64,000 nt of DNA, taken from positions 153,608-217,607 of the forward strand of contig NZ_JACEGD010000007.1 of the NCBI RefSeq assembly GCF_016031635.1, in the 5' to 3' direction. A model generated the notes under the pieces. That model was not told the origin of the DNA. It made no database searches and saw only the letters and a program-made list of their open reading frames with translations. A program made the position numbers and the translations under genes. Shown here piece by piece: positions 27,522 to 36,765 of the stretch (positions are counted from its first letter, which is position 1; the number at the start of each line of letters is the position of its first letter). This DNA is from Bradyrhizobium diversitatis (GTDB taxonomy: Bacteria > Pseudomonadota > Alphaproteobacteria > Rhizobiales > Xanthobacteraceae).

Positions 27522-28451
27522 TGCTTCTTTCTAATTGAGCTGGTTTTCGGCCTGGCTGGTGAGAACGACACGAGGTGGCGTTCGTATGGGCTTAGTAGAT
27601 GCGAGTCGTTTTCGCAGGCCTCCTCCTCGTTCTGCATGAAATCGGCTCCCTCCTTCGCACCAGAACCATCTGCGTTGCGTTCGCCTCATCAAGATTGGTC
27701 GCACATCAGGACGGCGTAGTATCACAGATCATCCCCTTGTAAGATCCACCGACAGGCCGGCATTGACTGCCTCCTATCAAGTCGAGCCAAATCCCCTAAC
27801 CGCAACAAGAGCAAGAGGCGGGCCAAACATGCTGCGCCTTCGATCGCAACGGTTGATCGTAAATGCGCAGCGGCATGGGCGTCGCGCGCGCACTTTGTCT
27901 CAAACGAAACACATCATGTTGAGAACCCGCCATTATCGGGCGACTAAGTTCTAGCTGGCTTTTCCCGATGATGTTGTGAACGAGATAGACCAGCAGCGCG
28001 TGCTTGCCGCGTTTTGATACCAATGCGGACTTGATCGTTTGAGCCTTCGGTCCACTCACGCACGTGACGTGATCCGTCAGAGGGAGTAGATGGTGAGTGT
28101 TTCCGGTTTCCGGTCGTGGCGACCCAAGGAAATGGGACGACATGATAGCACTCGCTCGATTCTCTACGATCCTCGCTGCTTCGGTGCACGCGCGTGTCAT
28201 GATCGCTCTGGTTCGAGTTCACCGACGACTTCACTTCCTGTTGGGATTGACGCGCGCGCCCCTGGGGTTCGATACACGATGGACCCCTGCCTGCTGTGCC
28301 GGTTGATCATGATTTACAAGCGCGCAAGCTGACGCGGCGTTAGGTTCAAGCGCTTCTGGAAGCGAGAATGTTGCGCGACAGCTACAGCAATTCGAGACAG
28401 CACTGTTATTACGCGTGCGGCGCAGGGGAAATGTGAAGGAGCGTATTCGAA
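27522..28451. other. Gene-poor interval
   Basis: About 930 bp between the divergent cystathionine-lyase and outer-membrane-protein genes. It must hold both promoters. Frames such as 27796-28200 minus and 27944-28234 minus have no motif. Confidence 0.45.
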
Positions 28452-29195
28452 ATGAAGAAGTTGTTGCTTGTGACTGCCAGCATCGTCGCGTTGATCGGGG
28501 CAACGCCCGTATTCGCCGCCGATCTCACTCAGCAGCCCATCTACACCAAAGCACCGCCGATGCCGGCACCGGTCGCGGCCGCAATCTATGACTGGAGCGG
28601 CTTCTATCTTGGTGCCAATGGCGGCTGGGGTTCGACCCATAGCTCCTGGGATTTTGGAGGCGTCACGCCCGAAGGCTCTCATGACGCGAGCGGTGGAACC
28701 GTTGGTGGCCAGTTTGGCTATCGCTGGCAGACGGGCCAGGTCGTTTTCGGTGTCGAAGGCCAAGGCAACTGGGCCGATTTCAACGGCTCCAATGTCAGCA
28801 CCGGCTTCCCGGGCGACATCAATCAGACCAAGACCGGGTCGTTCGGCCTGCTTACAGGCCAGGTCGGCTATGCCATCAACAACGTATTGCTCTACGCCAA
28901 GGGCGGTGCCGCGGTGACCGGCAATACCTATCAGATCAACACCCTCGCCGGCGCGCCGCTGGCGAGCACCGACAATACCCGCTGGGGCGGCGTGGTCGGG
29001 GCGGGCATCGAACTCGGCTTCGCGCCGAATTGGTCGGTCGGGCTCGAGTACGACCATATATTCCGGCAAGACGCTAACGTGAACTTCAACACCCCTGCGG
29101 GTGCGGTCGCTAGCGAGCGCATCGGGCAGGATTTCGATCTGCTGACCGCGCGGCTCAATTACAAGTTCTGGGGCCCCGTAGTTCTCAAATACTGA
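28452..29195 (+). CDS. Omp25/Omp31-like outer membrane beta-barrel protein
   Basis: The protein has 247 aa with a Sec signal peptide (MKKLLLVTASIVALIGATPVFAAD). The mature start, PAPVAAAIYDWSGFYLGANGGWG, is the hallmark of rhizobial and Brucella Omp25/Omp31-type proteins. Alternating strands follow (FGYRWQTGQVVFGVEGQGNWADF, VGYAINNVLLYAKGGAAVTG, GVVGAGIELGFAPNWSVGLEYDHIF) and the protein ends in NYKFWGPVVLKY with a C-terminal aromatic, as barrel assembly requires. It is an eight-stranded structural outer-membrane protein. AAGGAG lies 11-16 nt before the ATG. It is monocistronic, with a strong terminator 26 bp after the stop. Confidence 0.92.
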   Translation: MKKLLLVTASIVALIGATPVFAADLTQQPIYTKAPPMPAPVAAAIYDWSGFYLGANGGWGSTHSSWDFGGVTPEGSHDASGGTVGGQFGYRWQTGQVVFGVEGQGNWADFNGSNVSTGFPGDINQTKTGSFGLLTGQVGYAINNVLLYAKGGAAVTGNTYQINTLAGAPLASTDNTRWGGVVGAGIELGFAPNWSVGLEYDHIFRQDANVNFNTPAGAVASERIGQDFDLLTARLNYKFWGPVVLKY

Positions 29196-29221
29196 CTCCA
29201 TCGCGTTAGAGCGACGGATCG

Positions 29222-29252
29222 AGAGCCCCGGCCCCAGGCCGGGGCTCTTTTT
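29222..29252 (+). terminator. Rho-independent terminator of the Omp gene
   Basis: Perfect 12-bp stem AGAGCCCCGGCC/GGCCGGGGCTCT with a CCA loop, running into five T. It lies 26 bp after the outer-membrane-protein stop. Confidence 0.95.
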
Positions 29253-29398
29253 CAGCTGTTCATTGGCCTCCAACCCGAGCTGCGCGCCTTTCTTCGCGTG
29301 CAGGCCGGTTATTGCGCGACGACGTTAAGCTTGCACGTCGTATCGGTCAGGCAGACCGCAAAAGTACTGTGAGGTTCATACATCGGCCAACATTTGCA

Positions 29399-30400
29399 AT
29401 GAGAGAGCACTGGTCGAGGCAAGAGCCTTGGCTTGCGTGCAAATTGAAGTGGAGACGTTGGTTGCGAGCAGATTTTTCGCGTATCAATCGGGATAAAGCT
29501 ATCTTCGATGACATTTACGCTTTGGATGATCCAAGAGCGTATTTCTCTGTCCTGGGAGACCTGGATTACATGATCCCGGATGTGGCGGAGCCGGTCGTGC
29601 GTCAGATTCTAGCAGCGAAAGCTTCGGCAACCAGCGTTAAGCCGACTGTGCTTGATGTCGGCTGTTCATACGGCATCAATGCGGCAGTGCATCGGTTTCC
29701 ACTGACCTTCGGCGGCTTGCGTCACCGCTATGCCCGGCGCGAGATGAGGGCGATCAGTTCCGAGACACTGGTGGATCTCGATCGCAAGTTTTATTCGGCT
29801 TGGCCTGATGTTGGTCTAGCGCGGTTTATCGGTCTCGATGTCTCGGCACCGGCAATCCGCTATGCAACGGCCGTTGGCCTGCTCGAGCAGGGTATTGTCG
29901 CCGACCTTGAAAAGGAATCGCTTTCGCCGGAAGGCGCGCGTATTCTCCGTTCCGCTGATGTCATCATGTCGACGGGCTGCATCGGCTACGTGACCGAGAA
30001 GACGTTCAGCAAACTTCTCGACGTGACAGAGAAGCGTCCATGGATCATCTCTTTCGTGCTGCGGATGTTCCCATATGATTCCCTGGCTGCGACCTTCGAA
30101 AAGCGTGGTCTTGTGACGGAACGCCTTACTGGTGCGACATTTATTCAGCGTCGATTTCGCGACGCTGAGGAATTTGAAAGGAGCTTGGCCACGTTGGCAA
30201 CTCTTGGCATCGATGCGACCGGACTTGAATCGGAAGGTCTGTTCCACGCCGATCTGATCTTGTCCCGCCCTGCATCGGATGCACGCGCCGCCCCGCTCGA
30301 AGACATTGTCACCGTCGCCAGCGGTCGAGGTCGGCCAATCGGGCCGCGTTACGTTCACGTTGGAGGTCACGAGGGTTTGCAGGTCGCACTGGAGCCGTGA
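29399..30400 (+). CDS. Class I SAM-dependent methyltransferase-like protein
   Basis: The protein has 333 aa from ATG 29399; TTG 29312 and GTG 29369 are upstream alternatives and no start has a good ribosome site. Motif I of the Rossmann methyltransferase fold is TVLDVGCSYGINAAVH. An insert of about 60 residues follows, then FIGLDVSAPAIRYA (motif II) and SADVIMSTGCIGYVTEKTF (motif III/IV). The C-terminal half has LRMFPYDSLAATFEKRGLVTERL. The substrate is unknown. The gene stands alone behind the Omp terminator and is followed by an 11-bp inverted repeat that may end the transcript. Confidence 0.75.
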   Translation: MREHWSRQEPWLACKLKWRRWLRADFSRINRDKAIFDDIYALDDPRAYFSVLGDLDYMIPDVAEPVVRQILAAKASATSVKPTVLDVGCSYGINAAVHRFPLTFGGLRHRYARREMRAISSETLVDLDRKFYSAWPDVGLARFIGLDVSAPAIRYATAVGLLEQGIVADLEKESLSPEGARILRSADVIMSTGCIGYVTEKTFSKLLDVTEKRPWIISFVLRMFPYDSLAATFEKRGLVTERLTGATFIQRRFRDAEEFERSLATLATLGIDATGLESEGLFHADLILSRPASDARAAPLEDIVTVASGRGRPIGPRYVHVGGHEGLQVALEP

Positions 30401-30457
30401 GAGGTTCGCGTTTTCAAAGATAGCCGCGCGTGCGCCCCGGAACGACGCGCGCAATTA

Positions 30458-30494
30458 GATCATGCTCCCTTCCTTTCGAGGTTGGAGCATGATC
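30458..30494 (+). repeat. 11-bp inverted repeat after the methyltransferase gene
   Basis: GATCATGCTCC (30458-30468) and GGAGCATGATC (30484-30494) with a 15-nt loop, 58 bp after the stop. There is no T-run. It could be an mRNA-end stabiliser or a dispersed palindromic repeat; the GATCATGCTCC core looks like a common Bradyrhizobium repeat unit. Confidence 0.6.
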
Positions 30495-30991
30495 AGGCTT
30501 GGCTACGCGGCTGCGACACGCGCACCTATCGAGCGCGGCGGTACCGGGTCCGGGCGGCCGGCGCGCATCGAGCAACGCGCTGCTCGATATCTCTCTTGCT
30601 GGACTTAATAGCAGGGTCAGCGAATTGGCTTTGCCCGTTTCCGAGAGTGAAACGGGGCGGCATCCCGAGGCCGATCGGCACAGTGAGGCGTCTGGAGCAG
30701 CTCGCTCAATATCACGGTTGAGGGAGCCAGTATCGAAGCGGCTCTCAGCGCCGCCGACCGGGAAGATGCCAGCAACTGAGTGAATGCCGCGCGGCCAAAG
30801 GCGTGTAACGCGACCCGAGACACCTTAATTCGCCTGTCGCCTGCAATCGCGCTCGCTCTGCATATCGCATGATTTCACGATGACGGCGAATGCCGGCCAA
30901 ATGGAGCATTGGGCTCGCACCTCGGTTCGGCACAGCCCGCTCTGGCAGAGTGACGGTCTCAATCTATTCTCCGAAGTGGCTCTCAAGAGGC
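30495..30991. other. Gene-poor interval
   Basis: About 500 bp with only short overlapping frames and no motif. It ends at NolA-type site 6. Confidence 0.45.
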
Positions 30992-31022
30992 TTGAATCGG
31001 ACGTAACGTCAGTTTGTATCAT
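30992..31022 (+). promoter_or_regulatory. NolA/MerR-type promoter-operator, copy 6
   Basis: TTGAAT at 30992-30997, spacer CGGACGTAACGTCAGTTTG (19 bp), TATCAT at 31017-31022. Its spacer differs from copy 2 by one base although they are 28 kb apart. Downstream lie the Cys-containing exported protein and the carboxylase genes. Confidence 0.8.
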
Positions 31023-31319
31023 CATGCAAGTTAAGGCGGCGGACCGCGTCCGACCGTCGGTCAGCTGCCTGACGCGTGATAAGACTTGTGAACCTCTCAG
31101 ACCTTCGAACCTGCATCGGGACACTCTGTTCGGATGCCCGGGCCCTCCCCACACCGCCAATCGGTCACCATGCGCGCTCCGGCGGCCGCTCAGGTGAATC
31201 GGACTTCTGAGATCGGAGCACGACATTCTCGCATCCCGGCGGGGCTTGAACGCGAGCTCGCCCATCGCATGACCATCACGCCGTGCAGCAATCGTAGATC
31301 ACACCGACAGAGGATAGCC

Positions 31320-31625
31320 GTGAATTACATGCAGCGAACCAACCGGTCGTCGCGCCCCAGAGCGCATCGCTATGCAATTGCGCTTTTTGGCGTTGCGATG
31401 ACGACAGCTCTGTCCTGCGGAAGCGTAGATGCGCGGGATCGCCCGGTCCCGGCGGAGGCGCGTCAGGCGTGCACACCGGATGCGCTTCGCCTCTGCGGCG
31501 CTCACATACCTGATGAGGACGCCGTCGCCGCCTGTCTCAAAGCCAATATCCAACGCTTGAGCGTGCAATGTCGCCAGATCATCTCGGTTCGGGATGCTGC
31601 CACAGGAAATGGGGGCCCGAGATGA
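31320..31625 (+). CDS. Small exported cysteine-containing protein (101 aa)
   Basis: The start is GTG 31320 with AGAGGA 5 nt upstream (ATG 31329 is the alternative). A basic N-terminus and hydrophobic stretch (HRYAIALFGVAMTTALSCGSVDA) form a signal peptide. The mature part has CTPDALRLCGAHIPDEDAVAACLKANIQRLSVQC, a pattern of four regularly spaced cysteines like the Cys-rich GLG1-type repeat seen in small alphaproteobacterial secreted proteins. Function is unknown. It is the first gene behind NolA-type site 6 and precedes the carboxylase operon by 176 bp. Confidence 0.65.
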   Translation: MNYMQRTNRSSRPRAHRYAIALFGVAMTTALSCGSVDARDRPVPAEARQACTPDALRLCGAHIPDEDAVAACLKANIQRLSVQCRQIISVRDAATGNGGPR

Positions 31626-31801
31626 GGTATGCGCGACAGGTGGTTTCGCTTCAACATATTCGTGCCGCGGCACGTGTGCGTGGCGCCGCCTTAAACCAAT
31701 CCGATCAATGGCTGTAATACGTGACGCAGGGCTCACAGGACGATCGTCGGGCTCAAGCTAAACGTCTGTGGTCGGGCAATCAAACAGCTGAAGATATCCC
31801 A

Positions 31802-33277
31802 ATGCACGAACTGCCTTTTGATAGCGTTCTGATCGCCAATAGGGGGGAGATCGCCGTTCGTATCATCAAGACCCTTCGCAAGCTAGGGCTTCGTTCTGCG
31901 ATCGTCTACCACGACATTGATGCCGGCACGCCTGCCGTCTCTATGGCCGATGCAGCCATCGCGATCGACGGACGCACGCCGAATGCTGCCTATCTCGACA
32001 TCCCGCAGATTATCGCCGCCGCCCGAAAGGCGAATGCTGGTGCACTGCATCCAGGGTATGGATTTCTGTCGGAGAACGCGGAGTTCGCCAAGGCCGTTAC
32101 GAGCGCCGGCATCACCTTCATCGGACCTGCCCCCGAAAGCATCGAATTGATGGGCGACAAAATCCGAGCTCGCAACTTCGTTCAGCGACACGGGTTTCCA
32201 GTCGCTCCTTGCGCCATCGAGGAAGATGATCCAACGACCTTCGTGCGCAGAGCCCGGGCCATGGGACCGCCATTGCTGGTCAAACCTTCCGCGGCCGGTG
32301 GCGGCAAGGGCATGCAGATCGTGCGCGACATCGGGCTCCTAGAGGACGCAATTGCGCGGGCTCGCAGCGAGGCGCAGCGCTACTTCGGAGACGGCCGGCT
32401 TTACGTCGAACGATATATCGAAACCCCGCGCCATATCGAAGTCCAGGTGCTCGGCGACGCCTTGGGAACGGTTGCTCATCTGTTTGAGCGGGAGTGCTCG
32501 ATCCAGCGTCGGTTTCAGAAGCTGATCGAAGAGGCGCCCGCCCCGGGGCTGTCGTCGGAGTTGCGCCAACGGATCTGCGATAGCGCCGTTGGTATCGCCC
32601 GTGCAGCCAACTATCGCAATGCAGGCACTGTCGAATTCCTCCTTAGCGGAGGAGAGTTCCACTTTCTGGAAATGAATACACGTTTGCAAGTTGAGCATCC
32701 CGTGACCGAGATGATCACCGGCGTTGATCTTGTTGCCGAACAGATCCACATCGCTGCGGGGCGCCCACTTCGATTGACACAATCGGACATTGTGCCGAGC
32801 GGACACGCGATCGAAGCCAGGTTGTGTGCCGAAGCGCCGGAGCGCGGATATGCTCCAACGACAGGCAAGGTCCTTGTGCTCGACTACCCCAGCGGCGACG
32901 GTATACGCATCGACAGTGGCCTTTCGCGAGATCAGAAGATCACGACAGCATTCGACCCCTTGCTCGCCAAGATCATCGCGCATTCGCCCTCGCGTGTCGA
33001 GACCGCGCAAAAGGCGCATCGCGCGTTGCGGGACTTGGTGCTGCTCGGTTGCACAACCAACGCCAGCTTTCTTGCCCGTATCCTCGCGGATGATGGATTT
33101 CTGCATGGACACATTCACACGGGCTATCTTGAGGAACATCCGCACATCGCCGCCGGCGACCCCCGGGCCGACTTATCAGGGTTCCTGGCAGCAGGCGCCC
33201 TCCTGACCGGACCGGTCCGCGAATCGGCAGATGCCGTGTCCGATCTTCACGCGGCGCTGGGCAGTTGGAGAAACTAG
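31802..33277 (+). CDS. Biotin carboxylase subunit of an acyl-CoA carboxylase
   Basis: The protein has 491 aa from ATG 31802. ATP-grasp biotin carboxylase: FDSVLIANRGEIAVRIIKTLRKLG, LHPGYGFLSENAEFAK, FIGPAPESIELMGDKIRAR, the glycine-rich ATP loop LLVKPSAAGGGKGMQIV, VQVLGDALGTVAHLFERECSIQRR, and the active-site FLEMNTRLQVEHPVTEMITGVDLV. It carboxylates biotin with bicarbonate and ATP. It ends 1 bp before the carrier gene's GTG, so the three subunits form one operon. The acyl-CoA substrate (acetyl, propionyl, methylcrotonyl or another) cannot be told from this subunit. The upstream frame to 31721 is an extension without support. Confidence 0.93.
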   Translation: MHELPFDSVLIANRGEIAVRIIKTLRKLGLRSAIVYHDIDAGTPAVSMADAAIAIDGRTPNAAYLDIPQIIAAARKANAGALHPGYGFLSENAEFAKAVTSAGITFIGPAPESIELMGDKIRARNFVQRHGFPVAPCAIEEDDPTTFVRRARAMGPPLLVKPSAAGGGKGMQIVRDIGLLEDAIARARSEAQRYFGDGRLYVERYIETPRHIEVQVLGDALGTVAHLFERECSIQRRFQKLIEEAPAPGLSSELRQRICDSAVGIARAANYRNAGTVEFLLSGGEFHFLEMNTRLQVEHPVTEMITGVDLVAEQIHIAAGRPLRLTQSDIVPSGHAIEARLCAEAPERGYAPTTGKVLVLDYPSGDGIRIDSGLSRDQKITTAFDPLLAKIIAHSPSRVETAQKAHRALRDLVLLGCTTNASFLARILADDGFLHGHIHTGYLEEHPHIAAGDPRADLSGFLAAGALLTGPVRESADAVSDLHAALGSWRN

Positions 33278-33278
33278 C

Positions 33279-33782
33279 GTGAATCACTCTTTTGAGGTCG
33301 ATGGCGTCGAATACCAGCTATGGCTGTCTCGATGCCGAGAGGGTTACCGTCTCTGCTTGCATGACAGGGTGATCGCCCCGATCGCGTTCTCCCATCGCCG
33401 TGATGGCTGCGGTGTTGTTATGATTGCGGGTGAAAGCCAGCCGGTCAGGTTCGCTATTGATGGCGAGACCATTCACGTGCACATGAACGGCGAAACGCGC
33501 AGTTTGCATTACTGCGACCCATTGCGAACGCTTGCTAGGTCGAGGCAGGAGATAAGCCAAACCGTCGCTCGCGCGCCCATGCCGGGCGTCGTCATTGTCG
33601 CCCGGGTTTCGCCTGGCGAGGCCGTTTCTGCCGGGACGGCCCTGATGACGATCGAGAGCATGAAGTTGGAGACCGTCATACGGTCTCCACAAGACGGCAT
33701 TGTCGAGCGTATTCACTTCAAGGAAGGCGAGAGCTTTGAGCAGGATGCTGTCCTGGTTACGCTCCTCGAGGAGCGGACCTGA
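33279..33782 (+). CDS. Biotin carboxyl carrier subunit
   Basis: The protein has 167 aa from GTG 33279, immediately after the biotin carboxylase stop. The C-terminal biotinyl domain reads APMPGVVIVARVSPGEAVSAGTALMTIESMKLETVI; Lys129 in ESMKLE is the biotin site (Met before Lys, as usual). The N-terminal 90 residues form a small beta domain resembling the BT region of propionyl/methylcrotonyl-CoA carboxylase alpha subunits, so this looks like an alpha subunit split into two genes. It swings biotin between the carboxylase and the carboxyltransferase encoded next door. Confidence 0.92.
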   Translation: MNHSFEVDGVEYQLWLSRCREGYRLCLHDRVIAPIAFSHRRDGCGVVMIAGESQPVRFAIDGETIHVHMNGETRSLHYCDPLRTLARSRQEISQTVARAPMPGVVIVARVSPGEAVSAGTALMTIESMKLETVIRSPQDGIVERIHFKEGESFEQDAVLVTLLEERT

Positions 33783-33783
33783 A

Positions 33784-35391
33784 ATGCAGCAGCTCTCGTC
33801 TCTGGTGGACGTCAGGTCGGAAGACTATCGGCTCAACGAACTTCATAACAGGCGACTGGCAAAAGAATTGGAGGAGCGCCAGCAGGCCGCCCGCTTCGCG
33901 CGTCCGGTACGGGATCTTGACCGTCTCAAGCGGCAAAACAAGCTGTTTGTGCGTGATCGGATCGAGGCTTTGCTTGATCCAGACACTCCGTTTCTCGAGC
34001 TTTCGACACTGGCGGCTAACAAAGCCTATGACGGTGAGGTGCCCGGCGCCGCTCAGGTCGTTGGGATCGGCATTGTCGCGGGTCGAGAGGTCGTCATTCA
34101 CGCAGATGACGCTAGCGTCAAGGGCGGGGCCTGGTATCCGCTATCGGTCAAGAAGATCGTGCGGGCCTTGGACATCGCAATCGAGAATTGCCTGCCGGTC
34201 GTTCACTTGTGCGACTGTGCCGGAGGTTTCTTGCCCTTACAGGCAGAGTTCTTCGCAGATCGCTATCACGCGGGTCGAATTCTTCGCAATCAGTCCATTC
34301 TCTCAAAGATGGGAGTACCGCAGGTCGGTATAGCCATGGGCCATTGCAGCGCCGGCGGGGCATATGTCCCGGCGCTTAGCGACTACAACATTATCGTTGA
34401 GGGCACGGGAGCGATTTTTCTGGGCGGTCCTCCGGTCGTCAAAGCTGCCACTGGCGCAGAGATTTCTGCCGAAGAACTTGGCGGCGCTCATATGCATACC
34501 AGCGTATCGGGCACGAGCGACTACCTTGCAAGTTCGGAGCTGCATGCGATTGCAATTGCCCGAGACATCGTTGCTCGCTTCAGTGATGCTGTAAAAGCCC
34601 CGATCAACCGGGCCGCTCCGGAGCCTCCCGCTTATAATGCATCCGAACTGTACGGCATTCTTCCGAGGGATCCCCGGACGCAATTCGACATGCGGGAGAT
34701 CATCGCCCGTCTGGTTGATGGCAGCCGATTCCACGAACATAAGGCGCGTTATGGAGAGACCCTTGTGTGCGGCTTCGCGCGACTGCATGGCTATCAAATA
34801 GGCATTCTCGCAAACAATGGTGTGTTGTTGAGCGAAAGCGCACTGAAAGGCGCTCACTTCGTTCAATTGTGCGACAAGTCTCGAACGCCTCTCCTCTTCT
34901 TGCAGAATACGACCGGCTTTATGGTCGGCCGGGACTACGAGAGGCGTGGCATAACTAAGGACGGCGCAAAGCTGATCATGGCCGTCTCCGGAGCATCCGT
35001 GCCAAAATTCACGATCGTCTGTAACGCCTCCCACGGAGCGGGAACCTACGCTATGGCGGGACGGGCCTTCGATCCGCGTTTTGTCTTTACCTGGCCGCAG
35101 TCCCAGATTTCGGCGATGGGCGCCGAGCAGGCAGCGGGCGTCCTCACACACGTCAAGGCAAGACAGCTGGCTCGGCACAATGGGCACCTCTCAACGGTGG
35201 AGTTGGCAGCCATTCGCCAGCCGATCCTGGAAGAATATCGGGAGCGGTCGGGCGCGTACTATGCGACATCCGAGCTGTGGGATGATGGCATCCTTGATCC
35301 CGTCGATACCAGAAATGCGCTTGCAATCGTTCTGAGTGCTTCGCTCAACAGCCCAATCGCCTCGCCGCATTACGGCGTATTCCGAATGTGA
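33784..35391 (+). CDS. Carboxyltransferase subunit of an acyl-CoA carboxylase
   Basis: The protein has 535 aa from ATG 33784, 1 bp after the carrier stop, with GGAG in front. Two crotonase-fold halves: VGIGIVAGREVVIHADDASVKGGAWYPLSVKKIVRALDIA, HLCDCAGGFLPLQ, VGIAMGHCSAGGAYVPALSDYNIIVEGTGAIFLGGPPVVKAATG, then FLQNTTGFMVGRDYERRGITKDGAKLIMAVSGASVPKFTIV, NASHGAGTYAMAGRAFDPRFVFTWPQSQISAMG. The pattern is closest to methylcrotonyl-CoA or geranyl-CoA carboxylase beta subunits (length about 535 and the DG-KLI-AVS segment). It transfers carboxyl from biotin to the acyl-CoA. Confidence 0.92.
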   Translation: MQQLSSLVDVRSEDYRLNELHNRRLAKELEERQQAARFARPVRDLDRLKRQNKLFVRDRIEALLDPDTPFLELSTLAANKAYDGEVPGAAQVVGIGIVAGREVVIHADDASVKGGAWYPLSVKKIVRALDIAIENCLPVVHLCDCAGGFLPLQAEFFADRYHAGRILRNQSILSKMGVPQVGIAMGHCSAGGAYVPALSDYNIIVEGTGAIFLGGPPVVKAATGAEISAEELGGAHMHTSVSGTSDYLASSELHAIAIARDIVARFSDAVKAPINRAAPEPPAYNASELYGILPRDPRTQFDMREIIARLVDGSRFHEHKARYGETLVCGFARLHGYQIGILANNGVLLSESALKGAHFVQLCDKSRTPLLFLQNTTGFMVGRDYERRGITKDGAKLIMAVSGASVPKFTIVCNASHGAGTYAMAGRAFDPRFVFTWPQSQISAMGAEQAAGVLTHVKARQLARHNGHLSTVELAAIRQPILEEYRERSGAYYATSELWDDGILDPVDTRNALAIVLSASLNSPIASPHYGVFRM

Positions 35392-35991
35392 CCGTGGCAG
35401 CGGAGCCTTCGAGCCTGCCTTGAATTTTCAACCAGGCGCGGCGGCATGCGTAAGCGCTGCTGTTCCGGTCATCCTGAGGGTACCAAGGACTTCTTCGCTC
35501 GCGCGCATTTTGGCTTCGAGCCTTCGGCTGGGAGATGCACAAGTGTGCCCTTCCAACCAAGTACGTGGATCCAAAATCGGGGTACGTTGCAGTCGAACTA
35601 ATCTTGTCGGATATCATTCAGTGCCGATTGTCGGTTTTAAGACAGTTCGCGCAAAGCGACGCGACGCACGATCAAGGCTATTGAAGATACTCGTTCAAGG
35701 GCTTGCAGAAGTGCCAGTTTTCAGTTCGGCACGCCATTTGCGTGTTGGAAGGACATCACCAAGCAATCGGTGATGTGGGGCGGATCTAGCGCCTGACAAT
35801 ACCCTACGTTGGGCCACCCCGTTTGCAATCGGACGAGGCGGTATGCAACGGTACGTCCGGACGGTTGCGGCGCGGTCGCGGTTACTCACAGCCTTCGTCG
35901 CGATGCCCTCGTGGTACGAACATGAAGCCGCGTGCGTGCAACAGGACGGTGTACCTGTACGCAGAACTATAGTGAATAGGTGGAAATCCCA
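35392..35991. other. Intergenic interval
   Basis: About 600 bp after the carboxylase operon. It probably holds the promoter of the SAICAR-synthetase-like gene. No credible ORF or repeat is seen. Confidence 0.45.
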
Positions 35992-36765
35992 ATGCAGCCT
36001 ATCGAACGAGCCGCGTTTGCAAATCCGGACCACTGGCGCTCCATGTTCGACGATTTGCCCTTGCTGATAGAGGGCGAATCGAAGGTGATCCGCGCTATCG
36101 ATGATCAAAACGTCATCGTGCGTTTAAAGCCCACGTTGTTCTCGTACTCCGCAAATCGCGCTGCCACAGTTGAGGGTACCGACCGGTTGCGTCTACGCAT
36201 CAGCGAGCGGCTTTGGCGGATGCTAGAGACTGAGGGTGTGCCTTCCACGATCGTTCACGTTGGTGAAGACTATTACATCAGTCGGCGAGTTGCGGCTCCG
36301 CCTATCGAGGTCATCGTGAAAGCCGCCTATGTCGGGACACCAAAACATATTTACCGCGGGTTGGAGACTTTCCCAATACGTCATGGCGGATACCTCCGAG
36401 CCGATCAGCGACACGAACCCTATGTGCGCTTCGACTGGCGGAACCCACTACCCCATCGGGACGAATGCATGCCGAATTGGCTCGCGGACCGCTTCATCGA
36501 TACGGATGCTGCCAGGCATTTGGCTTTGCGAGCCTTCAGGGCGCTGGCGAAGGTCTTGGCAGCGTGCCAAATTGAACTCCTCGATATTTGTTTTTTTATC
36601 ACCGCCGAAGGCGATGCGATATTTGGCGAGGTTTCACCAGACTGCATGCGAGCCAAGCACGCGTCAAATGATTTGGATAAGGACCTTTGGCGCAAGGGCA
36701 AAGATCCAGAGACTATTCTCCGCCAGTGGCGAGCGTTTCTGGATCGACTGAAAGCGCTTCCATGA
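35992..36765 (+). CDS. SAICAR-synthetase-like protein (PurC family)
   Basis: The protein has 257 aa from ATG 35992, preceded by AGGTGG. The ATP-grasp-like PurC fold is seen in VIRAIDDQNVIVRLKPTLFSYSANRAATVEGTDRLRLRISERLWRMLETEGV, VEVIVKAAYVGTPKHIYRGLE and CMPNWLADRFID. PurC joins aspartate to CAIR in purine synthesis. The normal PurC catalytic ending EI.TPDSSR is replaced by FGEVSPDCMRAK, and the N-terminal GK.K.. loop is modified, so this is a divergent paralogue whose substrate may differ. No other pur genes are near. It overlaps the HAD gene by 4 nt (ATGA), so the two probably act together. Confidence 0.8.
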   Translation: MQPIERAAFANPDHWRSMFDDLPLLIEGESKVIRAIDDQNVIVRLKPTLFSYSANRAATVEGTDRLRLRISERLWRMLETEGVPSTIVHVGEDYYISRRVAAPPIEVIVKAAYVGTPKHIYRGLETFPIRHGGYLRADQRHEPYVRFDWRNPLPHRDECMPNWLADRFIDTDAARHLALRAFRALAKVLAACQIELLDICFFITAEGDAIFGEVSPDCMRAKHASNDLDKDLWRKGKDPETILRQWRAFLDRLKALP

